DNA of 64,000 nt from Anaerolineae bacterium (GTDB lineage Bacteria; Chloroflexota; Anaerolineae; DUEN01). The stretch covers positions 22,194-86,193 of the forward strand of contig JANXBS010000018.1 of NCBI GenBank assembly GCA_025060615.1. Reading direction: 5' to 3'. The position numbers and the translations under genes are program-made. Below are positions 10,135 to 17,623 of this stretch, in pieces. Position 1 is the stretch's first letter. Each line of letters opens with the position of its first letter. The notes beneath the pieces are model-generated. The model was not told the origin of the DNA, searched no databases, and saw only the letters and a list, made by a program, of their open reading frames with translations.

Positions 10135-10584
10135 CTAGGAGCCGCGCCACCAGGGTAGCTCTGCCCGCACGCCCAGACGAGCGAGCTGGTAGTAAAAGAA
10201 GCAGCCCAGGCAGAAGCCCCAGAAGAGGTTGATCGCGGCCAACACGACCACGACAGCAGCCAATACCCAGCCGAGGACGGCCGCGTTCAAAGCAAAGCCG
10301 ATGGTAGCCGCTAGGAGAAACAAGCCGCCCACCCCTTGGGCAAAGAGATGTGGCTCTGGCTCGTCCGGCTGCATATCTGGCTTGAACAGCCCTGCGGGCC
10401 GCGCTACACGAGCATAGATCAACCTAAATAGCCCTGCGCCGGGCCAGATCGTGCCGACGAGCATGATCAGCCCGACCACTGTCACCAGCCAAGGCCAGTC
10501 AGCGAGGAAGCTTAGGACAAGCAACAGGATGATCGAAGCCTGATTAAACCGCAACGCGGTATGGTCTACCATCCGGGTCGTCAT
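10135..10584 (-). CDS. DUF4395 integral membrane protein
   Basis: A 149-residue membrane protein with about four hydrophobic segments. The opening VDHTALRFNQASI and the C-terminal FWGFCLGCFFYYQLAR, with a C-x2-C pair in a membrane helix, are characteristic of the DUF4395 family. Its biochemical role is not known. In many genomes it sits beside a thioredoxin-like protein, as here, which would fit a DsbD/ScsB-like function of moving reducing power across the membrane. That role is inference. The gene follows the cysM end by about 200 bases and may be a separate transcript. Confidence 0.75.
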   Translation of the reverse strand: MTTRMVDHTALRFNQASIILLLVLSFLADWPWLVTVVGLIMLVGTIWPGAGLFRLIYARVARPAGLFKPDMQPDEPEPHLFAQGVGGLFLLAATIGFALNAAVLGWVLAAVVVVLAAINLFWGFCLGCFFYYQLARLGVRAELPWWRGS

Positions 10585-10673
10585 CGTCTACTCCTGACTC
10601 CATTCTGAAGAAGGCGATAAAAGGGAAACTGTCAACTGGTCATATCGCTTATCGCTTGTGTACGCTAAGTGAT

Positions 10674-10798
10674 CACGTTAGGCGAAACATTTCCGTCCCT
10701 TGTCAGCCCTCCATGGCGGCTGAGGATGACCTCTCAACATGGGTTCATTTAAATCCCGCTTTCTCTTTGGATTTCCCCAACGTGCTTCGCCTAACGTG
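10674..10798. repeat. 125-bp segment bounded by 13-bp perfect inverted repeats
   Basis: CACGTTAGGCGAA at 10674-10686 is repeated in reverse complement at 10786-10798. The right end overlaps the last codons and stop of cysM (10791-10793). The 99-base interior has no gene. Size and ends resemble a miniature inverted-repeat element, but I see no clear target-site duplication. Confidence 0.45.
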
Positions 10799-11807
10799 TG
10801 GATGACCGGTCCAACCGGTCATCGAACAGCCCCAGGCTCAGATACTTCATGCCGCTATCGGGCAGCAACGCCACTACAACCCCCTCCTTCAGCTCGCGGG
10901 CGATCTGCAGGGCGGCATCCACTGCCGCTGCCGCTGATAAGCCAACGAACAGCCCCTCCTCCCTCGCCAGCCGTTGGGCCATCGCCAACGCTCGATTGGC
11001 CTCTGCATAGATAGTGCGATCAGGCAGCGTGGGATCGTAGATGCCAGGGACAATGGACGTGGCCATATGCTTCAGCCCCTCGATCACCTGCAGCTCATCC
11101 GCTGGCTCCACAGCGATCAACTGCACCTGCGGGTTGTACTCTCGCAATCGCCGTCCTACCCCCATCAAAGTGCCAGAAGTCCCGATGCCAGCCACGAAGT
11201 GGGTGATACGTCCCTGCGTCTGCTCCCAAATCTCTGGCCCGGTGGTATCGTAGTGAGCGAGCCAGTTAGCCGGGTTATTGTACTGATCCGGATAGAAGTA
11301 CTTCTCCGGCGACCCCGCTACGATCCTCCGGACCAACCGGATCGCTCCATCCGACCCCTCGAGCGGATCGCTCTCGATCACGCGCGCTCCGTAAGCCCGT
11401 GCCAGTTGCCGCCGTTCACGGCTGACATTGGCCGGCATCACCAACTCAACGCGATACCCTTTCACCGCGCCGATTAGGGCATAAGCGATCCCCGTGTTGC
11501 CGCTGGTGGCATCAATGATAATTTTGTCCGGCGTCAGCCGGCCGTCTCGCTCCGCTTCCTCGATCATGCGCAGCGCCGGCCGATCCTTCACCGATCCCCC
11601 AGGGTTAAACCACTCTGCCTTGACGTATAGCTCGACGTCGGCCGACAAGCCCTTTACGACGCGGGTGAGCCGAAACAGCGGCGTATGACCAATGCACCCT
11701 AAGACGCTCTGAGCCCGCGCCTCAGCCACGGCGATTTGAGCTGTCCGATTGCGAACCGACCCTCCATTGCGAGAGGCCGCTTCATCTCTCTCTCGAACTT
11801 TCAACAT
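10791..11807 (-). CDS. cysM: cysteine synthase, CysM-like (PLP-dependent)
   Basis: A 338-residue fold-type II PLP enzyme that makes cysteine from an activated serine. PLP lysine is Lys74 in NPGGSVKDRPA; the substrate loop is TSGNTG (101-106), and GIGTSGTLMG (207-216) holds the phosphate. ATG at 11807 follows GAGGAGGG and removes 25 unlikely upstream residues. It is downstream of a CysO-like carrier and its E1-like activator. By analogy with mycobacterial CysM, the sulfur donor may be CysO thiocarboxylate and the acceptor O-phosphoserine, rather than sulfide and O-acetylserine. That assignment rests on context; the sequence alone shows only the family. Its C-terminal tail is short and overlaps an inverted repeat. 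Confidence 0.85.
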   Translation of the reverse strand: MLKVRERDEAASRNGGSVRNRTAQIAVAEARAQSVLGCIGHTPLFRLTRVVKGLSADVELYVKAEWFNPGGSVKDRPALRMIEEAERDGRLTPDKIIIDATSGNTGIAYALIGAVKGYRVELVMPANVSRERRQLARAYGARVIESDPLEGSDGAIRLVRRIVAGSPEKYFYPDQYNNPANWLAHYDTTGPEIWEQTQGRITHFVAGIGTSGTLMGVGRRLREYNPQVQLIAVEPADELQVIEGLKHMATSIVPGIYDPTLPDRTIYAEANRALAMAQRLAREEGLFVGLSAAAAVDAALQIARELKEGVVVALLPDSGMKYLSLGLFDDRLDRSSTR

Positions 11808-11878
11808 GTCGCATCCCTCCTCAGAGGCACAATCGCTGTACCTCATAACTGGCTTTCGAAGCCCCTTCGCTCCCCCTT

Positions 11879-14005
11879 TCAACGCGCCAGCTCTCCGACT
11901 TGATGCCCGTTTTCTCCCACGGTAGACTGCCGCGACGGAAGCCCGCAGAACTGCTCATAGTCAATCAGCGCAGTAACGGTGGGATGATCGCCACAGACGG
12001 GGCAGTTCCTATTGCGCTGGACCTTCAGGATACGGAACGTCATGTCCAGCGCGTCGAACAGGAGCAGCTGGCCTATCAGCGGTTCACCGATCTGCAAGAT
12101 GTACTTGATTGCCTCCAGGGCTTGGATAGACCCGATGATACCGGGCAAGACGCCCAAGACGCCCGCCTCCGCGCACGAGGGCACTTCGCCCGGTGGCGGC
12201 GGGTCGGGATACAGACAACGATAACAGGGCCCGCCCCGCGTCGGATCGTATACGGTCACCTGCCCTTCGAAGATGAAGATGCTAGCGTCCACCAACGGCT
12301 TCTTCAACAAAACACAGGCATCGTTGACCAGGTAGCGCGTCGGAAAGTTGTCCGAGCCATTGAGCACGAGATCATACTGCCTGATGATGTCGAGCGCGTT
12401 GCTGGAATCGAGCAACACCCGATGGGGCACCACTTTTACATCGGGGTTGATCTCCCGCAAACGGTCCACCGCTGACTCTACCTTGGGCCGGCCGATATCG
12501 CTGTGGCCGTGTAAGATCTGCCGCTGCAAGTTAGATAGATCTACCGCGTCGAAGTCTACGATGCCGATAGTTCCTACGCCAGCGGCCGCTAGGTAGAGTG
12601 CCGCCGGAGATCCCAGCCCTCCTGCGCCGATCAACAGCACCTTGGCCTCCAACAGCTTGAGCTGCCCTGCCTCACCCACCTCTGGGATGAGGATGTGCCG
12701 GCTATAGCGGGTTCGCTGCTCATCGCTGAGGACCCGAGGGACCACGAACGGCAGGCCGCTGTTCTTCCACTGGTTAAACCCGCCGCGCATCGAGAAGACG
12801 TTGGTGTAACCCATCGCCTTCAGATCACGCGCTCCCAGCAGCGAGCGCACACCGCCGGCACAGTAGACCACAATGGGCGCATCCCGATCGGGCTGGATCT
12901 CCTCGATACGCAGTTCTAGGAAGCCGCGCGGCACGAAGCGCGCTCCCGGCACATGTCCTTGGACCCACTCGTCGCGCTCCCGCACATCGAGAACAGTTAG
13001 CCGCTCACCCGCGTCTAACCGTCGCTTGACTTCATGCACGTCCAACTCGGGAACGCGGGCGCGCGCCTGGGCCAGGAGCTGATCGCGGGTAATCCGCCCT
13101 ATTGGTGCAGAAACTGGCTCACTCGCCGGCAGAGGCTCTGCCGTGGTAACGGGAAGCCCGCATGGCCCCACGGCCGTCTGAGCGGTGCCAGCGGCGGCCA
13201 CCGGCTTTTGGAGAGCACGCCGACTCCACTCGGCCCAAGAGCCCTCATAGTTGCGCACTCGCTCATACCCAGCCAGCCGCAGGGCCCAGTAGGTGTGCGC
13301 CGAGCGAGCGCCGGTCTCACAGTAAACGACCACCTCTCTATCAGGAGAGATCCCTGCCTCGGCGAAGTGACGACGCAGAGCCATCGGCGGGCGATAATGC
13401 TGAGCATCGCCAGGGACGACATTCTCCTCCCAAGACAGGTTAATGGCGCCGGGTAGGTGTCCCCGCTGATATTCCGCGGGGGTACGGGTGTCCACTATCA
13501 CCACCGATGGGTGACCAAGGTGGGCGCTAATCCATTCGATAGTGGCTACTTTGCTTTCGTCAGGTTGGGCTCGGTATTCCGTTGGCTGTATAGTTGGCTC
13601 CTCCGTAGAGATCGCGCCGCCAGCTTTCAGCCACGCCCGCCATCCTCCATCAAGTAGGGAGACGCGCGCTTGCCCCCAATAATCTAGCAGCCAGGCCAAC
13701 AGAGCCGCCAGCGGTCCGCCCGACTCGTCATAGACGACGACGAAGTCTTCACGCGATAGCCCCAACTCGCCTAAGACAGCTTCACCTACGGCTTGTGGGA
13801 CCAGCTTGCCCGGAATCCCGTCCACGACAGTGAATAGCCGTCGCATATCTAGGGAGACAGCCCCCGGGATATGTCCCCATGGGTAACCGGACTGGAACTG
13901 CTCTAGGGCCGGTCGGACATCTATTATACGCAGGCCGGGATCGCTCAGATGCTCCTGAAGCCACCCAGCGTCTACTAACAAAGTAGTGCTCTGCCTTTCG
14001 CTCAT
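11879..14005 (-). CDS. triple rhodanese-MoeB/ThiF fusion (sulfurtransferase/adenylyltransferase)
   Basis: A 708-residue fusion. Residues 1-130: rhodanese-like domain with Asp93 in place of the catalytic Cys, as is usual in the first half of tandem rhodaneses. Residues 150-262: active rhodanese, VVVYCETGARSAH with Cys229. Residues 305-420: single rhodanese, VVYCAGGVRS with Cys382. Residues 428-690: E1-like MoeB/ThiF domain with GAGGLGSP (460-467), Cys611 and zinc pairs C594-x2-C597 and C668-x2-C671. The first ATG that makes sense is 14005, overlapping the tusA stop as ATGA. The E1 domain would adenylate the GG tail of a ubiquitin-like carrier, and a rhodanese persulfide would turn it into a thiocarboxylate. 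The usual MoeZ/MOCS3 layout is E1 followed by one rhodanese; here the order is reversed and a complete thiosulfate sulfurtransferase is added. Confidence 0.9.
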   Translation of the reverse strand: MSERQSTTLLVDAGWLQEHLSDPGLRIIDVRPALEQFQSGYPWGHIPGAVSLDMRRLFTVVDGIPGKLVPQAVGEAVLGELGLSREDFVVVYDESGGPLAALLAWLLDYWGQARVSLLDGGWRAWLKAGGAISTEEPTIQPTEYRAQPDESKVATIEWISAHLGHPSVVIVDTRTPAEYQRGHLPGAINLSWEENVVPGDAQHYRPPMALRRHFAEAGISPDREVVVYCETGARSAHTYWALRLAGYERVRNYEGSWAEWSRRALQKPVAAAGTAQTAVGPCGLPVTTAEPLPASEPVSAPIGRITRDQLLAQARARVPELDVHEVKRRLDAGERLTVLDVRERDEWVQGHVPGARFVPRGFLELRIEEIQPDRDAPIVVYCAGGVRSLLGARDLKAMGYTNVFSMRGGFNQWKNSGLPFVVPRVLSDEQRTRYSRHILIPEVGEAGQLKLLEAKVLLIGAGGLGSPAALYLAAAGVGTIGIVDFDAVDLSNLQRQILHGHSDIGRPKVESAVDRLREINPDVKVVPHRVLLDSSNALDIIRQYDLVLNGSDNFPTRYLVNDACVLLKKPLVDASIFIFEGQVTVYDPTRGGPCYRCLYPDPPPPGEVPSCAEAGVLGVLPGIIGSIQALEAIKYILQIGEPLIGQLLLFDALDMTFRILKVQRNRNCPVCGDHPTVTALIDYEQFCGLPSRQSTVGENGHQVGELAR

Positions 14006-14235
14006 GATCTCGCTCCTTCGCCCGGCCGACTGAGTGTGATCACCCACTCCGGGGAGCCGGTCTCCCGGATCTGCCACTGGAATCCCAAACGCTTTGCCTG
14101 CGCTGGGATCGTCTCCAGGGCGGGCGCGTGATCGGTGATAACCTCTAGGATCTCGCCCTTGGGCAAACGTTTCATCGCTTCCACTGCTTTCAACATTGGG
14201 TATGGGCAGATTTCGCCCCGGACATCTAGCTTCAT
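14002..14235 (-). CDS. tusA: TusA-family sulfur carrier
   Basis: A 77-residue TusA/SirA-fold protein. It has the signature DVRGEICPYPMLKAVEAM, with the persulfide-bearing Cys in CPYP. Such carriers take sulfane sulfur from rhodaneses and pass it on. ATG at 14235 has GGAGG upstream; the TTG two codons earlier is less likely. Its stop overlaps the start of the rhodanese-E1 fusion by ATGA, so translation is likely coupled. That argues for direct relay between the two proteins. Confidence 0.88.
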   Translation of the reverse strand: MKLDVRGEICPYPMLKAVEAMKRLPKGEILEVITDHAPALETIPAQAKRLGFQWQIRETGSPEWVITLSRPGEGARS

Positions 14236-14290
14236 CGGCAAACCTCCACATCCCTGTAGGGGCGAGGCGATGCCCCGCCCCTACGATCGA

Positions 14291-15244
14291 TCACCGCTCG
14301 ATAGGTAGGTCAGTGCGGTTACCCCATTCCTCCCAGGAGCCGTCGTAGTTGACCACATTCTCAAAGCCTAACAACTGCGTCAACACGAACCAGGAATGTG
14401 CGCCGCGCACGCCGGTTTGGCAGTACGTGAACACCTGTTGGTCCGGCTGGACGCCCACCTGCTCATATAGCTTTCGCAGCTCAGCCACGGGTTTAAAGGT
14501 GCCGTCCGGGTTCATCTGGCTCGTCCACTCCAAGTTGATTGCGCCGGGGATGTGTCCACCGCGGGCGGAGCGGACATCCTGCCCAGTGTACTCCTTGGGA
14601 CTACGCGCGTCCAGAATCACCTTATCCGGTTGCTTCAAGCTCGCCAATACTTGTTCCCAGGTGGCGCGAATCGCCAAATTCGGCTCACCGGCCTTATAAG
14701 TGGTCGGCGTCACATTTGGCACTTCCTGGCTTAGCTCCCGCCCCTCGGCAACCCACTTCTTGCGGCCTCCGTCAAGGACGCGCACATCCTGATGGCCGTA
14801 ATACTTCAGCACCCAAAAGGCTCGCGTGGCAAACAGGCTATTCGAGTCATCGTAGAAGACCACCGTCGTCTGGTTGTCAATACCCAGCCGGCCCAACAAG
14901 GCCTCGAGCTGCTGGGCGGTGAGGATTTGCCCTTTAACCGGATCATCGGGGTTGGTGAGATCAGTCTGCCAGTTGACGTACACAGCGCCAGGAATGTGTC
15001 CTTCAGCGTACACTTCGGGCTTACTGCTCACGTCCACCAACCGGATGCCCTCTTTGTGCAGGTTCTCCGCCACCCAGTTCGTATCTACCAACACCTCCGG
15101 CTGAGCAATGTCCGTGGTGACGGAAGTTTTCTCAGCAACAGCCGGATTGGCAGGTGCCTGTTCAACAGCAGCTGGTGTGACCGGCACTGCGCAAGCGGTC
15201 AACAACACGGCAACTATGAGTAACCAGATTCTACTAAACTTCAT
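14291..15244 (-). CDS. secreted lipoprotein rhodanese (thiosulfate sulfurtransferase)
   Basis: A 317-residue tandem rhodanese with a lipoprotein signal: hydrophobic WLLIVAVLLTAC with lipobox Cys18, then a Pro/Ala linker to about residue 48. The N-terminal rhodanese half has VVFYDDSNSLF (Asp132, inactive type); the C-terminal half has VFTYCQTGVRGAHS with catalytic Cys275. It should sit on the outer face of the membrane and split thiosulfate or handle sulfane sulfur. GAGGAGGG lies upstream of the ATG. It shares layout with the first two domains of the cytoplasmic fusion two genes downstream, so the cluster has an outside and an inside version of the same activity. Confidence 0.88.
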   Translation of the reverse strand: MKFSRIWLLIVAVLLTACAVPVTPAAVEQAPANPAVAEKTSVTTDIAQPEVLVDTNWVAENLHKEGIRLVDVSSKPEVYAEGHIPGAVYVNWQTDLTNPDDPVKGQILTAQQLEALLGRLGIDNQTTVVFYDDSNSLFATRAFWVLKYYGHQDVRVLDGGRKKWVAEGRELSQEVPNVTPTTYKAGEPNLAIRATWEQVLASLKQPDKVILDARSPKEYTGQDVRSARGGHIPGAINLEWTSQMNPDGTFKPVAELRKLYEQVGVQPDQQVFTYCQTGVRGAHSWFVLTQLLGFENVVNYDGSWEEWGNRTDLPIER

Positions 15245-15586
15245 TTTGCGACCCTCCTCATGTTCTCCCGTTTTAGATTAAGACAGCCCCAAGATGGCCA
15301 GCCAGTTCCGCTCCCTGTCTGATAGAAGAGATTCAAGGGGAGCAAAGCCCTCTTTGTAAAGAGATTTTCCAGAGATTTTCCCGGCTAGATCAGCAAAAAC
15401 TGGAAAGACCAATTACGGCGGAGTAGGAGGGTGCCGCGCTTCTGCCTCAGCGCTCAAAGCTGCCAAACCGTACCCAGGCGGACACTCCTCCTCTCCGCCT
15501 GAGACAGATGCAGCGCATGCTGATACACCATACCTGCCACATCACGATAGACCTCCCCGTGGCTCGCCATCACTCATATAATGCCG
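15245..15586. other. intergenic gap, no gene seen
   Basis: 342 bases between the permease stop and the lipoprotein start, both on the minus strand. No open frame looks coding. Two copies of AGAGATTTTCC stand side by side near 15360-15380. No convincing promoter or terminator was found. Confidence 0.5.
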
Positions 15587-16810
15587 CTACATCAGCCGTC
15601 GAATCATCTGTACACCGAGAAAAGCGCCGATTGCCAGCGATCCCCCGAACACCCAACCGTTCAAGGCCAGGGATGGGATGGCTGAGAAAAACGCCCCAAT
15701 GGTACAGCCAACTGCAATCCCTGCGCCGTATCCCATCAGAATACCGCCTCCTAGCGACTGGACATACCGCCGACGGTCAGCAGGTAGGCGGATTTTGAAC
15801 TCGCCGGCCAGCACTGCCGCAAGCAAAGAACCTACAACCAGGCCCACGTCCAGCATCAAGCCGTGAGTCAGCAGGCCGCTCTCCATCGCTAGCGAGCATC
15901 CTGCGATCTGGTCGACCCCTAGTAGAGGCCCGGCCGACAGCCCGACTAGACCTGCTAATGCATTCGCCCAGCGTGCCAACTCACCCGTCACGCCCCACGG
16001 ATGGCGATAGGCGTACTCGAACACGTTAAGCGCGCCCAGCCCCAACCCCGCCAGCGCCACCGGCCAAGCCCGGACGAAAATTACATGATAAAGAGCGTTC
16101 AGCCGTTCTCCGAATGTGAAACCAGCTGCCAGTGTCGGCGGCTCTGGAAACACGATACCGCTGCGAGCTTCCCACCACAATGCCAGCAAGTACAGTGCCC
16201 CTAGCACCAACAGCGTCAGGCCAACTGCGCCGCCGTATCCCAAATAACGTGGTAGCCACACCACCGGCTGTCGCGAGATATGTACTTGCCACCACCAATT
16301 CCAAGTTTGGCTAGCCCCCCAGAGCCCGACTAGGATCCCACCCATCGCCACCCAGGAACCCACATACCCCTCGCCCATGCGATATAGAGAACCTGAGACA
16401 CATCCGCCGGCTAATACCATCCCTAACCCAAAGAGCACACCCCCCACTACGAGGTGCCAGCCCAGCGGTACGACGTGCGCGTCAGGCGGCAGGAGGCCCA
16501 GAGCAGGGTTGGGGACCAGATTAGACATTACCAGAGTAAAGCCTAACGTCCCTACAGCCATGCCGGCCAGGATCGCTCGCATTACCCGCCCCTGCTGCAG
16601 TAAGAACAGGTCACGGAAGGCCGACGCAAAGCAGAAGCGGCTGCGCTGCAAGATCATCCCGAATGCCAGGCCGAACAGCCAGAAAACCGCGAAGGCCCTA
16701 TCTACATAGCTAACCGCCGTAGCGACGAGTAGAGCCACGAACAAGATCGCAACGCCGGCGACTTGGCTTCGATTGAGCGATTTCGCCTCAACGCCCATAG
16801 ACACAGCCAT
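15587..16810 (-). CDS. YeeE/YedE-family sulfur-compound permease
   Basis: A 407-residue membrane protein with about ten hydrophobic segments. It carries conserved cysteine motifs of the YeeE/YedE (TsuA) family: QRSRFCFASAFRD near residue 60, LAGGCVSGSLYRMGEG near 137, an AGCSLAMESG motif near 308 and AVGCTIGAFFSAIPS near 368. In TsuA such cysteines hand thiosulfate through the membrane. The full double-repeat length suggests a stand-alone transporter. The GAGGGGGG just upstream of ATG 16810 lies within the end of the CysO-like gene; only 10 bases separate the two. Thiosulfate is the likely substrate given the neighbouring rhodaneses and TusA; other sulfur species are possible. Confidence 0.85.
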   Translation of the reverse strand: MAVSMGVEAKSLNRSQVAGVAILFVALLVATAVSYVDRAFAVFWLFGLAFGMILQRSRFCFASAFRDLFLLQQGRVMRAILAGMAVGTLGFTLVMSNLVPNPALGLLPPDAHVVPLGWHLVVGGVLFGLGMVLAGGCVSGSLYRMGEGYVGSWVAMGGILVGLWGASQTWNWWWQVHISRQPVVWLPRYLGYGGAVGLTLLVLGALYLLALWWEARSGIVFPEPPTLAAGFTFGERLNALYHVIFVRAWPVALAGLGLGALNVFEYAYRHPWGVTGELARWANALAGLVGLSAGPLLGVDQIAGCSLAMESGLLTHGLMLDVGLVVGSLLAAVLAGEFKIRLPADRRRYVQSLGGGILMGYGAGIAVGCTIGAFFSAIPSLALNGWVFGGSLAIGAFLGVQMIRRLM

Positions 16811-16820
16811 GGCACCCCCC

Positions 16821-17093
16821 TCATCCTCCTGCCATCGCAGGCACGATAGAGATGCGATCTCCCTCCGCTACCGGCGTCTCTTTGCCCTGTAATGTGCGGA
16901 TCTCATCCTCGTTCACATAGATGTTGATGAAACGTTTGAGCTCGCCGTTTTCGTCTAACAACCGATCCCGGATGCCCGGAAACCTGGCCTCTAAGTCTTC
17001 GATCACGCTCAAGACCGTTGTACCTGAAGCCTGCACTTTCGATTGGCCACCGGTGAGCCGGCGGAGAGGAGTTGGAATGTTTACTGTTACCAT
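16821..17093 (-). CDS. cysO: CysO/MoaD/ThiS-family ubiquitin-like sulfur carrier
   Basis: A 90-residue beta-grasp protein ending in MAGG, the di-glycine tail that E1-like enzymes adenylate and convert to a thiocarboxylate. Other marks are [16 protein letters not shown] at the start and [11 protein letters not shown] and [13 protein letters not shown] at the end, which match CysO and MoaD-like sulfur carriers better than ThiS. ATG at 17093 follows GGAGG at a spacing of about 5. It is the first gene of the sulfur operon and lies behind a long structured leader. Assignment to cysteine synthesis, rather than molybdopterin, rests on the cysM gene in the same cluster and the absence of moaE or moeA. 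Confidence 0.82.
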   Translation of the reverse strand: MVTVNIPTPLRRLTGGQSKVQASGTTVLSVIEDLEARFPGIRDRLLDENGELKRFINIYVNEDEIRTLQGKETPVAEGDRISIVPAMAGG

Positions 17094-17180
17094 GGCTACC
17101 CTCCTAGTTAGGCACTTGAATGACTCTAGCGATCCCCTTGCGATGCCCTAGCGTTAGCTGATCGCTGATAGACTTGCCAA

Positions 17181-17279
17181 ATAAAAGGGACTCACCGAGG
17201 CCACTGGCCATGCGATGAGTCCCGCACACGATCTAGTATACATCTCATGTGGCGCGATGAGATGATTTCACCTCATCGC
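17181..17279 (-). promoter_or_regulatory. attenuator-like leader structure upstream of cysO
   Basis: Reading the minus strand: GCGATGAG (17279-17272) can pair with CTCATCGC at 17261-17254, forming a hairpin with a 10-base loop. A terminator-like stem follows, GGGACTCA (17223-17216) with TGAGTCCC (17194-17187), enclosing a GGCC..GGCC sub-hairpin and followed by TTTTAT. The 5' arm of that terminator contains a second CTCATCGC (17219-17212), which the same GCGATGAG could also bind. The two pairings exclude each other, so one keeps and the other breaks the terminator. I see no T-box or SAM riboswitch signature. Confidence 0.55.
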
Positions 17280-17513
17280 CAGATAGGAAAGCAAATCAAT
17301 GCCTGATCCGAAAGACTTAACATGACGCAGAGATAAGTCGGCGTGACCCATCGCATCTGTCAAACGCGGGGGCACTCGAGACATCCCTAGACCCTTCTTA
17401 GGGACGCCCGACTGCTCCCGCTATAGACAGATGCACGTCAACGTAGTCAACAAACGCCGACCTCTTAGCCGCAAAGGACTTCCTCTTCCGTGAGCTTTGA
17501 TAGAAGCGTTAAT

Positions 17514-17542
17514 ACTATACCTTAAATGCCGTATATTGTCAA
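17514..17542 (-). promoter_or_regulatory. promoter of the sulfur operon
   Basis: On the minus strand TTGACA (17542-17537), a 17-base spacer and TATAGT (17519-17514). Predicted start near 17507, giving a leader of about 410 nt before cysO. Confidence 0.7.
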
Positions 17543-17623
17543 ATCTATCTGTGGAAATCACCGAAACAGCTCGCCAGCAACTCTTGGACAATAACCCCGC
17601 GCTTACTATCCCTACGCTCAGCG

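Noticed and set aside
14006..14251. N-terminal extension of the rhodanese-E1 fusion frame
   Set aside because: It overlaps tusA in another frame and has no domain character; the ATGA overlap at 14005 is a better start.
17094..17507. T-box or SAM-I riboswitch in the cysO leader
   Set aside because: The T-box AGGGTGGNACCGCG word and the SAM-I GAGGTGGAGGGA-type core are both absent.
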